From: Deltaproteobacteria bacterium
Lineage (GTDB): Bacteria; Desulfobacterota; SM23-61
Length of the DNA: 18,058 bases
Assembly (NCBI GenBank): GCA_026388915.1
Contig: JAPLIW010000725.1
Coordinates: 1-18,058, forward strand
Direction of reading: 5' to 3'
The notes under the pieces were generated by a model that was not told the origin of the DNA, did no database searches, and saw only the letters and a program-made list of their open reading frames with translations. The translations under genes were made by a program, and so were the position numbers. This document shows positions 1-6,609 of this stretch, one piece after another (positions within the stretch are counted from its first letter, which is position 1; each line of letters opens with the position of its first letter).

Positions 1-203
1 CTGAAGGAATTCGGATCATCAGGCTCGGCGGGATCATACCTTTTGAATAGCCTCCACGCCTGGCATCCGCAAAGAGAGGCCAGCGACGAAATAGCTACAG
101 GGGGACGGATGCGCAGAATTATTTCATCCTTACAATTTTGCCAGGACAGGCCCGGTCCAATGGAAGAACTACCGCCTTAGGATGATGATCCGAATTCCTC
201 CAG
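1..203. repeat. Long-spaced inverted repeat upstream of purM (left arm at window edge)
   Basis: Bases 1-21 and the reverse complement of 183-203 match at 20 of 21 positions; the shared core is GGAATTCGGATCATCA. The arms are about 160 bases apart. Between them I see no convincing gene: one forward frame is open to a TAG at 178-180 and another to a TAG at 48-50, but neither has a recognisable motif, and the second reads straight through the repeat arm. A small hairpin (CTGGC/GCCAG) lies near 60-85. The left arm may extend beyond the window. It could be the end of a miniature element, a palindromic intergenic repeat, or the remnant of a duplicated gene end. Confidence 0.5.
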
Positions 204-255
204 CCCGGACCCCAACGAGAATGGAAAAAGGGGATGGACAGGAAGATTTCATTTG

Positions 256-284
256 TTGACATTTGACCGTCCTTTCATTAGAAA
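256..284 (+). promoter_or_regulatory. Candidate sigma70-type promoter of purMN
   Basis: A perfect TTGACA (256-261) is followed by a 17-base spacer and TAGAAA (279-284; 4 of 6 consensus bases). It predicts a short leader of about 25 bases before the purM ribosome binding site at 302-308. No purine-repressor palindrome or riboswitch-like structure was seen in the leader. Confidence 0.55.
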
Positions 285-315
285 TAGTTATCAATCGCGA
301 ACGGGAGGATGGGAA

Positions 316-1362
316 GTGGCCAAACGAATGACCTACCGGGGCGCCGGCGTGGACATCGATGCGGGGAATAAGTTCGTGGATCTGATCCGGCCGCTGGTGC
401 GGAAGACCTTCCGACCTGAAGTAGTGACGGACATCGGCGGATTTGGGGGGCTCTTCGCCTTGAAAGCGAGAAAATACAAGAATCCTATCCTGGTTGCCTC
501 CACCGACGGGGTGGGGACGAAACTGAAGGTTGCCTTCATGACCGGAAAGCACGACACGGTGGGGATCGACCTCGTGGCCATGTGCGTCAACGACGTGGTC
601 GTGCAGGGGGCTGAACCTCTCTTCCTCCTGGATTACCTGGCCACGGGCAGGATCTCTTTGGGGGTTTCCACCCAGATCGTCAAAGGGGTGGCTCGGGGAT
701 GCCTTCAGGCCGGCTGCGCCCTGATCGGGGGAGAAACGGCGGAGATGCCTTCTTTCTATCGGGAAGGGGAGTACGACCTGGCCGGTTTTACCGTGGGGGT
801 TGTGGAGAAACGCAAGGTCATCGACGGGTCCGCCATCCGGGCGGGGGACCAGCTCGTGGGGATCGCCTCAAGTGGTTTGCACAGCAACGGATACTCCCTG
901 GCCCGGAAAGTCCTTTTCGAAAGAATGAGGTTGAAGCCCGGCAGCCGGGTCAAAGGCCTTGGACGAAACATCGGCGAAGAGCTGCTGGTCCCCACCAAGA
1001 TCTACGTCAAACCTCTTCTGGACCTGATCAAGAATTTCCCCGTCCACGGAATGGCCCACATCACCGGCGGCGGAATCACGGATAACCTGCCCCGGGTGAT
1101 CCCTCCGGGATGCAAAGCGCTGGTCTGGAGGGGGGCCTGGCCGGTTCCCCCCATCTTCGAGGTCATCCGGCAGGGGGGGAATGTGGAGGAAGAGGAAATG
1201 CTGCGCACCTTCAATAACGGCGTCGGGATGATCCTGGCTGTGCCCGCCGGCGAAGTGAAGGGGGTCATCGCCCGGTTGAAGCGCTGGAAGGAGAAGGCCT
1301 ACCCGATCGGTGAAATTGTGAGAAAACTCTACCCCCGGGAAAATCCGATCTCTTACCTGTAA
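316..1362 (+). CDS. purM: Phosphoribosylformylglycinamidine cyclo-ligase (AIR synthetase)
   Basis: PurM closes formylglycinamidine ribonucleotide to aminoimidazole ribonucleotide using ATP, the fifth step of purine synthesis, in the cytoplasm. The 348-residue protein has the family's usual length and hallmarks: the N-terminal YRGAGVDIDAG stretch, STDGVGTKLK (residues 62-71), DLVAMCVNDVVVQGAEPLFLLDY in the core, IGGETAEMP (138-145), then GEYDLAGFTVG and ITGGGITDNLPR. The frame is open to a TTG at 253, but that codon overlaps the promoter. The GTG at 316 is chosen because GGGAGG lies 8 bases upstream; an ATG at 328 is the alternative. The stop is 8 bases before purN, whose ribosome binding site overlaps it (TAAGGAGG), so the two genes are translated from one message. 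Confidence 0.96.
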   Translation: MAKRMTYRGAGVDIDAGNKFVDLIRPLVRKTFRPEVVTDIGGFGGLFALKARKYKNPILVASTDGVGTKLKVAFMTGKHDTVGIDLVAMCVNDVVVQGAEPLFLLDYLATGRISLGVSTQIVKGVARGCLQAGCALIGGETAEMPSFYREGEYDLAGFTVGVVEKRKVIDGSAIRAGDQLVGIASSGLHSNGYSLARKVLFERMRLKPGSRVKGLGRNIGEELLVPTKIYVKPLLDLIKNFPVHGMAHITGGGITDNLPRVIPPGCKALVWRGAWPVPPIFEVIRQGGNVEEEEMLRTFNNGVGMILAVPAGEVKGVIARLKRWKEKAYPIGEIVRKLYPRENPISYL

Positions 1363-1370
1363 GGAGGAAT

Positions 1371-2030
1371 ATGGTCAACCTCGGCGTCCTGGTTTCAGGA
1401 AGCGGGTCCAACTTGCAAGCCATCATCGACAACATCGAAGCGGGGCGGGTGGATGCCAAAATCAAGATCGTGATCAGCAACGTTCCCGACGTCTACGCCC
1501 TGGAGCGGGCCCAAAAGCACGGGATTCCCTCCCTGGTCATTCCGCATCGGGGGCTGAAGAGGGAAGAGTACGATCAGAAACTGGTGGAGGCTTTGAGAGC
1601 CCATGGAGTGGAACTGGTGGTCCTGGCCGGCTTCATGCGGATTATTACCCCCGTGCTTCTCCGGGCCTTCCCCATGCGGGTGATCAACATCCATCCGGCT
1701 CTCCTTCCTGCTTTTCCGGGAACCCATGTTTGGCAGACCCAGATTGACTACGGGGTCAAGTTCGCCGGGTGCACGGTTCATTTTGTGGACGTGGGCACGG
1801 ATACGGGCCCGATCATCATCCAGGCCGTGGTCCCCGTGTATGACGATGATACGGCGGACGCGCTGAACGCCCGGATCCTGAAACAGGAGCACAAGATTTA
1901 TTCCCAGGCCATCCAGATGTACGCCCAGGGGCGGCTGGAGATTCAGGGACACCGGGTTCTGGCCAAGGGGATGCCCAAGGCTCCGGATTCTTTCATGATC
2001 AACCCTCCGGCCAAAATCTTCGATCGATGA
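1371..2030 (+). CDS. purN: Phosphoribosylglycinamide formyltransferase (GAR transformylase), folate-dependent
   Basis: PurN transfers a formyl group from 10-formyltetrahydrofolate to glycinamide ribonucleotide, the third step of purine synthesis. The N-terminal LGVLVSGSGSNLQAIID (residues 4-20) is the phosphate-binding segment. The catalytic Asn, His and Asp fall at N106, H108 (INIHPALLPAFPG) and D144 (VDVGTDTGP), the same numbers as in the E. coli enzyme. The ATG has an AGGAGG 4 bases upstream. The 219-residue protein carries a C-terminal tail of about 20 residues past the usual end (…KAPDSFMINPPAKIFDR), which I cannot assign. Pairing with purM is a common purine operon arrangement. Confidence 0.96.
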   Translation: MVNLGVLVSGSGSNLQAIIDNIEAGRVDAKIKIVISNVPDVYALERAQKHGIPSLVIPHRGLKREEYDQKLVEALRAHGVELVVLAGFMRIITPVLLRAFPMRVINIHPALLPAFPGTHVWQTQIDYGVKFAGCTVHFVDVGTDTGPIIIQAVVPVYDDDTADALNARILKQEHKIYSQAIQMYAQGRLEIQGHRVLAKGMPKAPDSFMINPPAKIFDR

Positions 2031-2040
2031 ACCGGGGGCA

Positions 2041-2154
2041 TGGAATAATGGAATGATGGAATGATGGAATAATGGGAAAAAACAAAAGGGCAAAAAGAAG
2101 CAACCTCGCTGCTTTGCACTCCATCATTCCATTATTCCAATATTCCATTATTCC
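2041..2154. repeat. Palindromic array of TGGAATRA units
   Basis: The left arm (2041-2075) holds four tandem 8-base units TGGAATAA/TGGAATGA. The right arm (about 2120-2154) carries the same units in reverse complement. Arms of 35 bases match at about 31 positions across a roughly 45-base A-rich and mixed spacer. Transcribed RNA could form a long imperfect hairpin behind purN. The arrangement resembles intergenic repeat families of Desulfobacterota genomes (from memory). Any protein frame through it is low-complexity and not a gene. Confidence 0.85.
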
Positions 2155-2185
2155 AGGCAGGAAGTCTGGAAAGCTGAAAATTCGC

Positions 2186-2215
2186 TTGCTCACCCCCCCC
2201 TTTATATGCTATAAG
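2186..2215 (+). promoter_or_regulatory. Candidate extended -10 promoter of rpmB
   Basis: TTGCTC (2186-2191), an 18-base spacer and TATAAG (2210-2215) preceded by TG one base upstream (TGCTATAAG) make an extended -10 element. The core is itself palindromic: a run of C, TTTATA, TGC, TATAA and a run of G (2193-2220). The predicted start, near 2222, lies just before the stem-loop at 2224. The palindrome could instead be an RNA hairpin in a purMN read-through transcript. Confidence 0.45.
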
Positions 2216-2223
2216 GGGGGAAA

Positions 2224-2257
2224 AGCAGGGAGGGATCCCTGCTATTTGTTTTTCTTT
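2224..2257 (+). terminator. Stem-loop with T-rich tail in front of rpmB (terminator or attenuator)
   Basis: AGCAGGGA (2224-2231) pairs perfectly with TCCCTGCT (2236-2243) over a GGGA loop and is followed by ATTTGTTTTTCTTT. It has the form of an intrinsic terminator for purMN read-through. If the rpmB promoter proposed just upstream is real, the same hairpin would lie at the very 5' end of the rpmB message and act as a stabiliser or attenuator. The rpmB ribosome binding site (GGGGAGG, 2258-2264) directly follows the tail. Confidence 0.6.
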
Positions 2258-2270
2258 GGGGAGGATTTCA

Positions 2271-2462
2271 ATGGCCCGGGCATGCGCGATTTGTGGAAAG
2301 AGCCCTCAGGTGGGGCATAAGGTGAGTCATTCCAACATTAAAACCAAACGCCGGTGGTATCCCAACCTGCAAAGGGTTCATGCCATCCAGAATGGAACCC
2401 CCCGCCGGGTCCGGGTTTGCACCCGCTGCCTTCGTTCCGGCCGGGTCGTAAAAGCCGTCTAA
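2271..2462 (+). CDS. rpmB: 50S ribosomal protein L28, zinc-binding form
   Basis: L28 is a small basic protein of the large ribosomal subunit. The 63-residue product begins MARACAICGKSP and has the conserved GHKVSHSNIKTKRRWYPNLQ segment. Two CxxC pairs (CAIC near the N-terminus, CTRC near the C-terminus) mark it as the zinc-binding variant found in many bacteria. The ATG at 2271 has GGGGAGG 6 bases upstream. It stands alone between purN and the convergent rel gene. The intergenic hairpin array begins 5 bases after its stop and may end its transcript. Confidence 0.96.
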   Translation: MARACAICGKSPQVGHKVSHSNIKTKRRWYPNLQRVHAIQNGTPRRVRVCTRCLRSGRVVKAV

Positions 2463-2466
2463 AAAC

Positions 2467-2533
2467 AGTTTCGAGTTTCGCGTTAACGACATCAATTTTC
2501 TAACTCGAAACACGAAACTCGAAACCCGAAACT
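2467..2533. repeat. Inverted array of GTTTCGR units between rpmB and rel
   Basis: The left side (2467-2485) reads AGTTTCGAGTTTCGCGTTA. The right side (about 2501-2533) holds repeated CGAAAC units (CGAAACA, CGAAACT, CGAAACC), which are the reverse complement of GTTTCGN. The two sides can pair across a short spacer. It lies between the convergent 3' ends of rpmB and rel and could serve as a bidirectional transcript end, though no long T-run follows. The same unit recurs at 4727-4892. Confidence 0.85.
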
Positions 2534-2536
2534 GCA

Positions 2537-4720
2537 TTAGGTTTCCCTCTCCGCTTCTTCCCTCTCCCCTGAGGGCGCCCCCCGCATCCGTTCCACCTTG
2601 ATGACATCCTTGAGCTTGGTCAGCGTTCGGAAGGCCGCCTGAAGGTGCTTGAGGTCCCTCACCTCCAGTTCGAAATTGCAGACGGCCTTCCGGTCCTCGG
2701 TGGTGACCACATGGGCCTGGAGGATGTTGATCTCCGAGGAGGCCAGAGCGGCGCCGATGTCGGCCAGCAACCCTTTCTTGTCGTTGCAGGTCACCCGCAC
2801 CCGCACGGCGTGAACCGCCTTCTCCTGGAGGTTCCAGGAAACCTGGATCAGGCGTTCCGGGTCGCTGCCCAGAACATTGGGGCAATCGGCGGTGTGCACC
2901 GTAACTCCCCGTCCCCGGGTGATGTACCCGTTGATCCGGTCCCCGGGAAGGGGGTTGCAGCATTTGCCGAAGCGGACCATCATGTCCCGGATTCCCCGGA
3001 TCTGGATGCCCGACGGTTCGCGGCGGATCCGGTCCGCCAGCCGTTTCAGGCGGGACTCTTCGACCTTGCCCTTGTCGAGCTTGTCCGGCGGGAGAATCTT
3101 CCCCACGATCTGCCTGCAGGAGATGTTGCCGTAACCGACCTCGGCCATCAGGTCATCGGTGGACTGGAAGGAGAATTCCCCGATCACCTTTTTCAGATCT
3201 TCGGACTTCAGAAACTTGGCGAAATCGAGGTGGTATTTCTTGAACTCCCGCTCGCAGATTTCCCGCCCCAGGTCCACCGAGCGCTCCCGGGCCTCGGTCT
3301 TGATCAACTGGCGGATTTTGGTCCGCGCCCGGACGCTCTTGACGAACTTGAGCCAGTCCTTGCTGGGACGGTGATTCGGCGAGGTGACGATCTCCACCGT
3401 ATCCCCGTTCTGGAGCTGATAGCGGAGGGGGACAATCTTCCCGTTGACCTTGGCCCCCACGCACTGGTGGCCGATCTCCGTGTGAATGCTGTAGGCGAAG
3501 TCCACCGGGGTGGCCCCGATGGGAAACTGCTTGACTGCCCCCTTCGGGGTAAACACGTAGACCTCGTCCGGGAAGAGGTCGATCTTGACGGTTTCGATGA
3601 ACTCCCGGGGGTCGCGCAGGTCCTGGTGCCACTCCAGAAGCTGGCGCACCCACGAAATCTGCTTGCTGTCTTTGGGGTCGAAGGCCTTTCCTTCCTTGTA
3701 TTGCCAGTGGGCGGCAATTCCTTCCTCGGCCGTGCGGTTCATTTCTTCGGTGCGGATTTGAATCTCCACCCGCTCGCCGTAAGGGCCGATGACCGTGGTA
3801 TGCAAGGACTGGTACCCGTTGGTCTTGGGCATGGCGATATAATCCTTGAAGCGGCCCGGAACCGGCTTCCAGAGGGAATGGATGATGCCCAGGGCCTCGT
3901 AGCAGTCCTTGACCTCCCCCAGAATAATGCGGAAGGCGATGATGTCGAAGACCTGCTCGAATTCCAGGTTCTGAGCCTTCATCTTCCGGTAGATGCTGAA
4001 GAAGTGCTTCGGCCGGCCGCTGACCTTTCCCACCAGTCCGTAGGAAGCCAGTTTTTCGGAGATGATCGAGCTGACCTCCTGAATGTATTTCTCCCGCTCC
4101 TCCTTTTTCCAGGCGATGCCCTCCGCCAGCTGGCGATATTCCTCCGGGTGGAGATAGCGCAGGGCATGGTCTTCCAGCTCTGTCTTGATCCGGTCGATGC
4201 CCAGCCGGCCGGCGATGGGGGCGTAGATGTCCAGCGTCTCCCGGGAAATCTGCGTCTGGCTCTCCGGGGGCAGGTACTGGAGGGTGCGCATGTTATGGAG
4301 CCGGTCGGCAAGCTTGATAATGACGATGCGGATGTCCTTGGCCATGGCCAGGAGCATCTTCCGGAAGTTTTCCGACTGCTCCTCCTCATGGGTGGCCAGG
4401 GTCATCTTGCTGATCTTGGTAAGGCCGTCCACCAGGGCGGCGATCTCCGGTCCGAACAGCCCTTTGATCTCCTCCGAGGTGGCCAGGGTGTCTTCCACCG
4501 TGTCGTGGAGGAGGCCCGCCACCACGGTGGCGATATCCATCTTCATGTCCGCCAGGATGGCGGAAACTTCCAGGGGATGAATGAGGTAGGGTTCGCCCGA
4601 GAGACGAACCTGGCCCAGGTGAACCTTGGCGGAGTAGACGTAGGCCTTCTCGATCGGCCTCAGGTCGGCGCCGGGAAAGTTGCGGCTGACTTTTTCCAGT
4701 ATGTCGTTGAGGCGAATCAT
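2537..4720 (-). CDS. rel: Bifunctional (p)ppGpp synthetase/hydrolase, Rel/SpoT family
   Basis: A long RelA/SpoT homologue (727 residues) that makes and degrades the stringent-response alarmone (p)ppGpp. The hydrolase domain keeps the metal-binding HD pair at residues 72-73 (LLHDTVED) and a later ADRLHNMRT motif. The synthetase domain follows near residues 235-350 (YRKMKAQ, FDIIAFRI, YIAMPKTNGYQSLHTTV, EIQIRT). Then come a TGS domain (about 385-450, DEVYVFTPKG…GATPVDFAYSIHT), a zinc-finger-like segment with GKCCNPLPGD, and a C-terminal ACT domain (about 655-720). With the hydrolase residues intact, the protein is expected to be bifunctional rather than RelA-like. It is downstream of proS on the same strand. 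No Shine-Dalgarno is visible before the ATG: a repeat array ends 6 bases upstream of it. Confidence 0.96.
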   Translation of the reverse strand: MIRLNDILEKVSRNFPGADLRPIEKAYVYSAKVHLGQVRLSGEPYLIHPLEVSAILADMKMDIATVVAGLLHDTVEDTLATSEEIKGLFGPEIAALVDGLTKISKMTLATHEEEQSENFRKMLLAMAKDIRIVIIKLADRLHNMRTLQYLPPESQTQISRETLDIYAPIAGRLGIDRIKTELEDHALRYLHPEEYRQLAEGIAWKKEEREKYIQEVSSIISEKLASYGLVGKVSGRPKHFFSIYRKMKAQNLEFEQVFDIIAFRIILGEVKDCYEALGIIHSLWKPVPGRFKDYIAMPKTNGYQSLHTTVIGPYGERVEIQIRTEEMNRTAEEGIAAHWQYKEGKAFDPKDSKQISWVRQLLEWHQDLRDPREFIETVKIDLFPDEVYVFTPKGAVKQFPIGATPVDFAYSIHTEIGHQCVGAKVNGKIVPLRYQLQNGDTVEIVTSPNHRPSKDWLKFVKSVRARTKIRQLIKTEARERSVDLGREICEREFKKYHLDFAKFLKSEDLKKVIGEFSFQSTDDLMAEVGYGNISCRQIVGKILPPDKLDKGKVEESRLKRLADRIRREPSGIQIRGIRDMMVRFGKCCNPLPGDRINGYITRGRGVTVHTADCPNVLGSDPERLIQVSWNLQEKAVHAVRVRVTCNDKKGLLADIGAALASSEINILQAHVVTTEDRKAVCNFELEVRDLKHLQAAFRTLTKLKDVIKVERMRGAPSGEREEAERET

Positions 4721-4726
4721 GAAAAG

Positions 4727-4892
4727 AGTTTCGAGTTCCGGGTTTCGGGTTTCGAGTTAAAGGCAATGGACTCGAAGTTTAAAAATCCAGGTTACCGACA
4801 ACAGGTTCGAAAGTCCGGGTTCCGGGTTTCGGGTTCAACCATTCGAGGTCCCTGGTTTTTGACCCGAAACTCGAAACCCGAGACCCGAAACT
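4727..4892. repeat. Compound GTTTCGR repeat array between proS and rel
   Basis: Forward-oriented units (GTTTCGA, GTTTCGG, GTTCCGG) occur at 4727-4757 and again around 4805-4836. Reverse-complement units (CGAAACT, CGAAACC, CGAGACC) occupy 4860-4892. The array fills nearly the whole proS-rel gap. On the - strand the proS stop codon TAG (4893-4891) flows directly into the array, and the other end stops 6 bases before the rel ATG. Its transcript could fold into alternative hairpins inside the proS-rel message. Frames through such arrays give FRVSG-rich peptides, which I treat as spurious. Confidence 0.85.
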
Positions 4893-6597
4893 ATTTTTTC
4901 TTCTGATCGGCGAGCCACTCCTTCACCCAGGAAACGGCCTGATCCAGGGGAACCATCCGCACTTCCCCGGTCCGCCGCACCTTGACCTCCGCGGCTTTCT
5001 CTTTCAGGGTTTTGTTGCTGAGGGTCAGGCGCAGCGGCGACCCGAGGAGATCGGCGTCCTTGAACTTCACCCCCGGCGCCTCTTCCCGGTCGTCGAAGAG
5101 AGTTTCCACCCCGGCCGAAGATAAGCCCTGATAGAGTTTCTCGGCTTCCTCCCCGACGGTCCCCTGCTTTAAATTCACGGGCAAGAGGTGCGCCTCGAAG
5201 GGGGTTATGGATAGAGGGAAGATGATGCCGTTGGGGTCGTGGTTCTGCTCCACGGCGGCGGCAATGATCCGCGCCGGTCCGATTCCGTAGCTTCCCATGA
5301 CGATCGGTTTTTCCTGCCCCTGGCGGTCCAGGTACAGGGCCTTGAGGGGGATGGAGTACTTGGTTCCCAGCTTGAAAATGTTGCCGATCTCGATGGTCTT
5401 TTCCACCTTGAGGGGCGCCTGGCATTTGGGGCAGGCATCCCCAGACATGGCCAGGTGAATGTCGGCGAACCGGGCGGAGAAATGTTCTCCCGGCACAACC
5501 CCGCGCAGATGATAACCCTCCCGGTTGGCACCGGCGACGAAAACTCCTTGCCTAAGGGAGGTATCGGCGATCATGGAAATAGGCTGTTTGGGCGAAAGCC
5601 TGGCCGGGCCGAGAAACCCTGCTTCCACGCCGGTGAATTCCTTGACCTCCTCCCGGTGGGCGGGCCGGAATTCCCCCACCAGGGCCCGGAATTTTTTCTC
5701 GTGGAGCTGCTGGTCTCCCCGGACCAGGGCCATCACCGGTTTATCTTCGGCCATCAGCAGCAAAGACTTGATGGTGAGCCGGGGAGAAATCCCCAGGTAG
5801 GCGCAGACTTCTTCGATGGTCCGGGAATCCGGGGTGGCCACCTCCTCGAATTTCCAGGAAGGGAAAGAAGGGGGGACAGGGGTGGATTGGGCCAGTTCCA
5901 CATTGGCGGCATAGCCACACTTCTCGCAGAGGGCCACTTCGTCCTCGCCCGCCTCGCTGGGGGCCATGAACTCGTGGGCTCCCGCTCCGCCCATCATGCC
6001 CGGGTCGCTCTCCACGGCGTAGAACTTCACCCCGCACCGGCTGAAGATCTTGACATAGGCTTCGTAGTGGAGCTGGTAGCTCTGGTCCAGCCCGGCCGCG
6101 TCCAGGTCCAGGGTGTAGGAGTCTTTCATCAGGAATTCCCGGGTGCGCAGGACCCCGCTCTTGGGGCGGGCTTCGTCCCGCAGCTTGGTCTGGATCTGGT
6201 ACCAGATCTGGGGGAGGTCCCGGTAGGACCGGATCTCCCGCGCGGCCAGCCAGGCGATGATCTCCTCGTGGGTCATTCCCAGAACCATATCCCGCTGGTT
6301 CCGGTCTTTCAGGCGGAACATCTCGTCCCCGATGTCATACCACCTTCCGGACTGCTGCCAGACTTCGGCGGGGTGGAGAATGGGCATGGTGATCTCCTGC
6401 CCGCCGATGGCGTTCATTTCTTCCCGGATGATGCGGTTCACCTTTTCCAGGGAACGGAGCCCCAGGGGTAAGTGGATGTAAAGCCCGGCGGCCAGCTGCC
6501 GCACCATCCCCGCCCGCACCATCAATTTATGACTGATCGCCTCGGCATCGGCCGGGTCTTCTCTTAAGGTTTGAAGGAGTTTCTTCGAATACCGCAT
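4891..6597 (-). CDS. proS: Prolyl-tRNA synthetase, bacterial type with editing insertion
   Basis: This class II aminoacyl-tRNA synthetase charges tRNA-Pro. At 568 residues it has the usual bacterial length. The start MRYSKKLLQTLREDP and GLYIHLPLGLRSLEKV are typical of ProS. The motif 2 region contains RDEARPKSGVLRTREFLMKD, and motif 3 is MGSYGIGPARIIAA. The central insertion (about residues 225-405) matches the bacterial YbaK-like cis-editing domain that clears mischarged Ala-tRNA-Pro; it includes CEKCGY before the insertion and CPKCQ after it. The ATG has AAAGGGA about 8 bases upstream and lies 12 bases after the ispG stop, so the two are co-transcribed. The stop codon abuts a repeat array. 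Confidence 0.96.
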   Translation of the reverse strand: MRYSKKLLQTLREDPADAEAISHKLMVRAGMVRQLAAGLYIHLPLGLRSLEKVNRIIREEMNAIGGQEITMPILHPAEVWQQSGRWYDIGDEMFRLKDRNQRDMVLGMTHEEIIAWLAAREIRSYRDLPQIWYQIQTKLRDEARPKSGVLRTREFLMKDSYTLDLDAAGLDQSYQLHYEAYVKIFSRCGVKFYAVESDPGMMGGAGAHEFMAPSEAGEDEVALCEKCGYAANVELAQSTPVPPSFPSWKFEEVATPDSRTIEEVCAYLGISPRLTIKSLLLMAEDKPVMALVRGDQQLHEKKFRALVGEFRPAHREEVKEFTGVEAGFLGPARLSPKQPISMIADTSLRQGVFVAGANREGYHLRGVVPGEHFSARFADIHLAMSGDACPKCQAPLKVEKTIEIGNIFKLGTKYSIPLKALYLDRQGQEKPIVMGSYGIGPARIIAAAVEQNHDPNGIIFPLSITPFEAHLLPVNLKQGTVGEEAEKLYQGLSSAGVETLFDDREEAPGVKFKDADLLGSPLRLTLSNKTLKEKAAEVKVRRTGEVRMVPLDQAVSWVKEWLADQKKK

Positions 6598-6609
6598 GAA
6601 CCGTCCCTT

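Noticed and set aside
1..180. Forward frame open from the window edge to a TAG at 178
   Set aside because: It has no recognisable motif, mixed codon use and an inverted repeat arm at its start. It may be chance, so I do not call a partial gene.
2467..4892. CRISPR array
   Set aside because: Units are only 7-8 bases, they are tandem without spacers, and the arms are mirrored. No cas gene is present.
2645..4906. A very long + strand open frame opposite rel
   Set aside because: It is antisense to a textbook Rel protein. Its sequence is low in motifs and its end runs into the repeat array to give FRVSG-rich peptide. High GC produces such mirror frames.
5239..6471. A 410-codon + strand frame opposite proS, and similar frames opposite ispG and the HD-GYP gene
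   Set aside because: All lie wholly within well-supported genes on the other strand, lack ribosome binding sites and have no recognisable domain.
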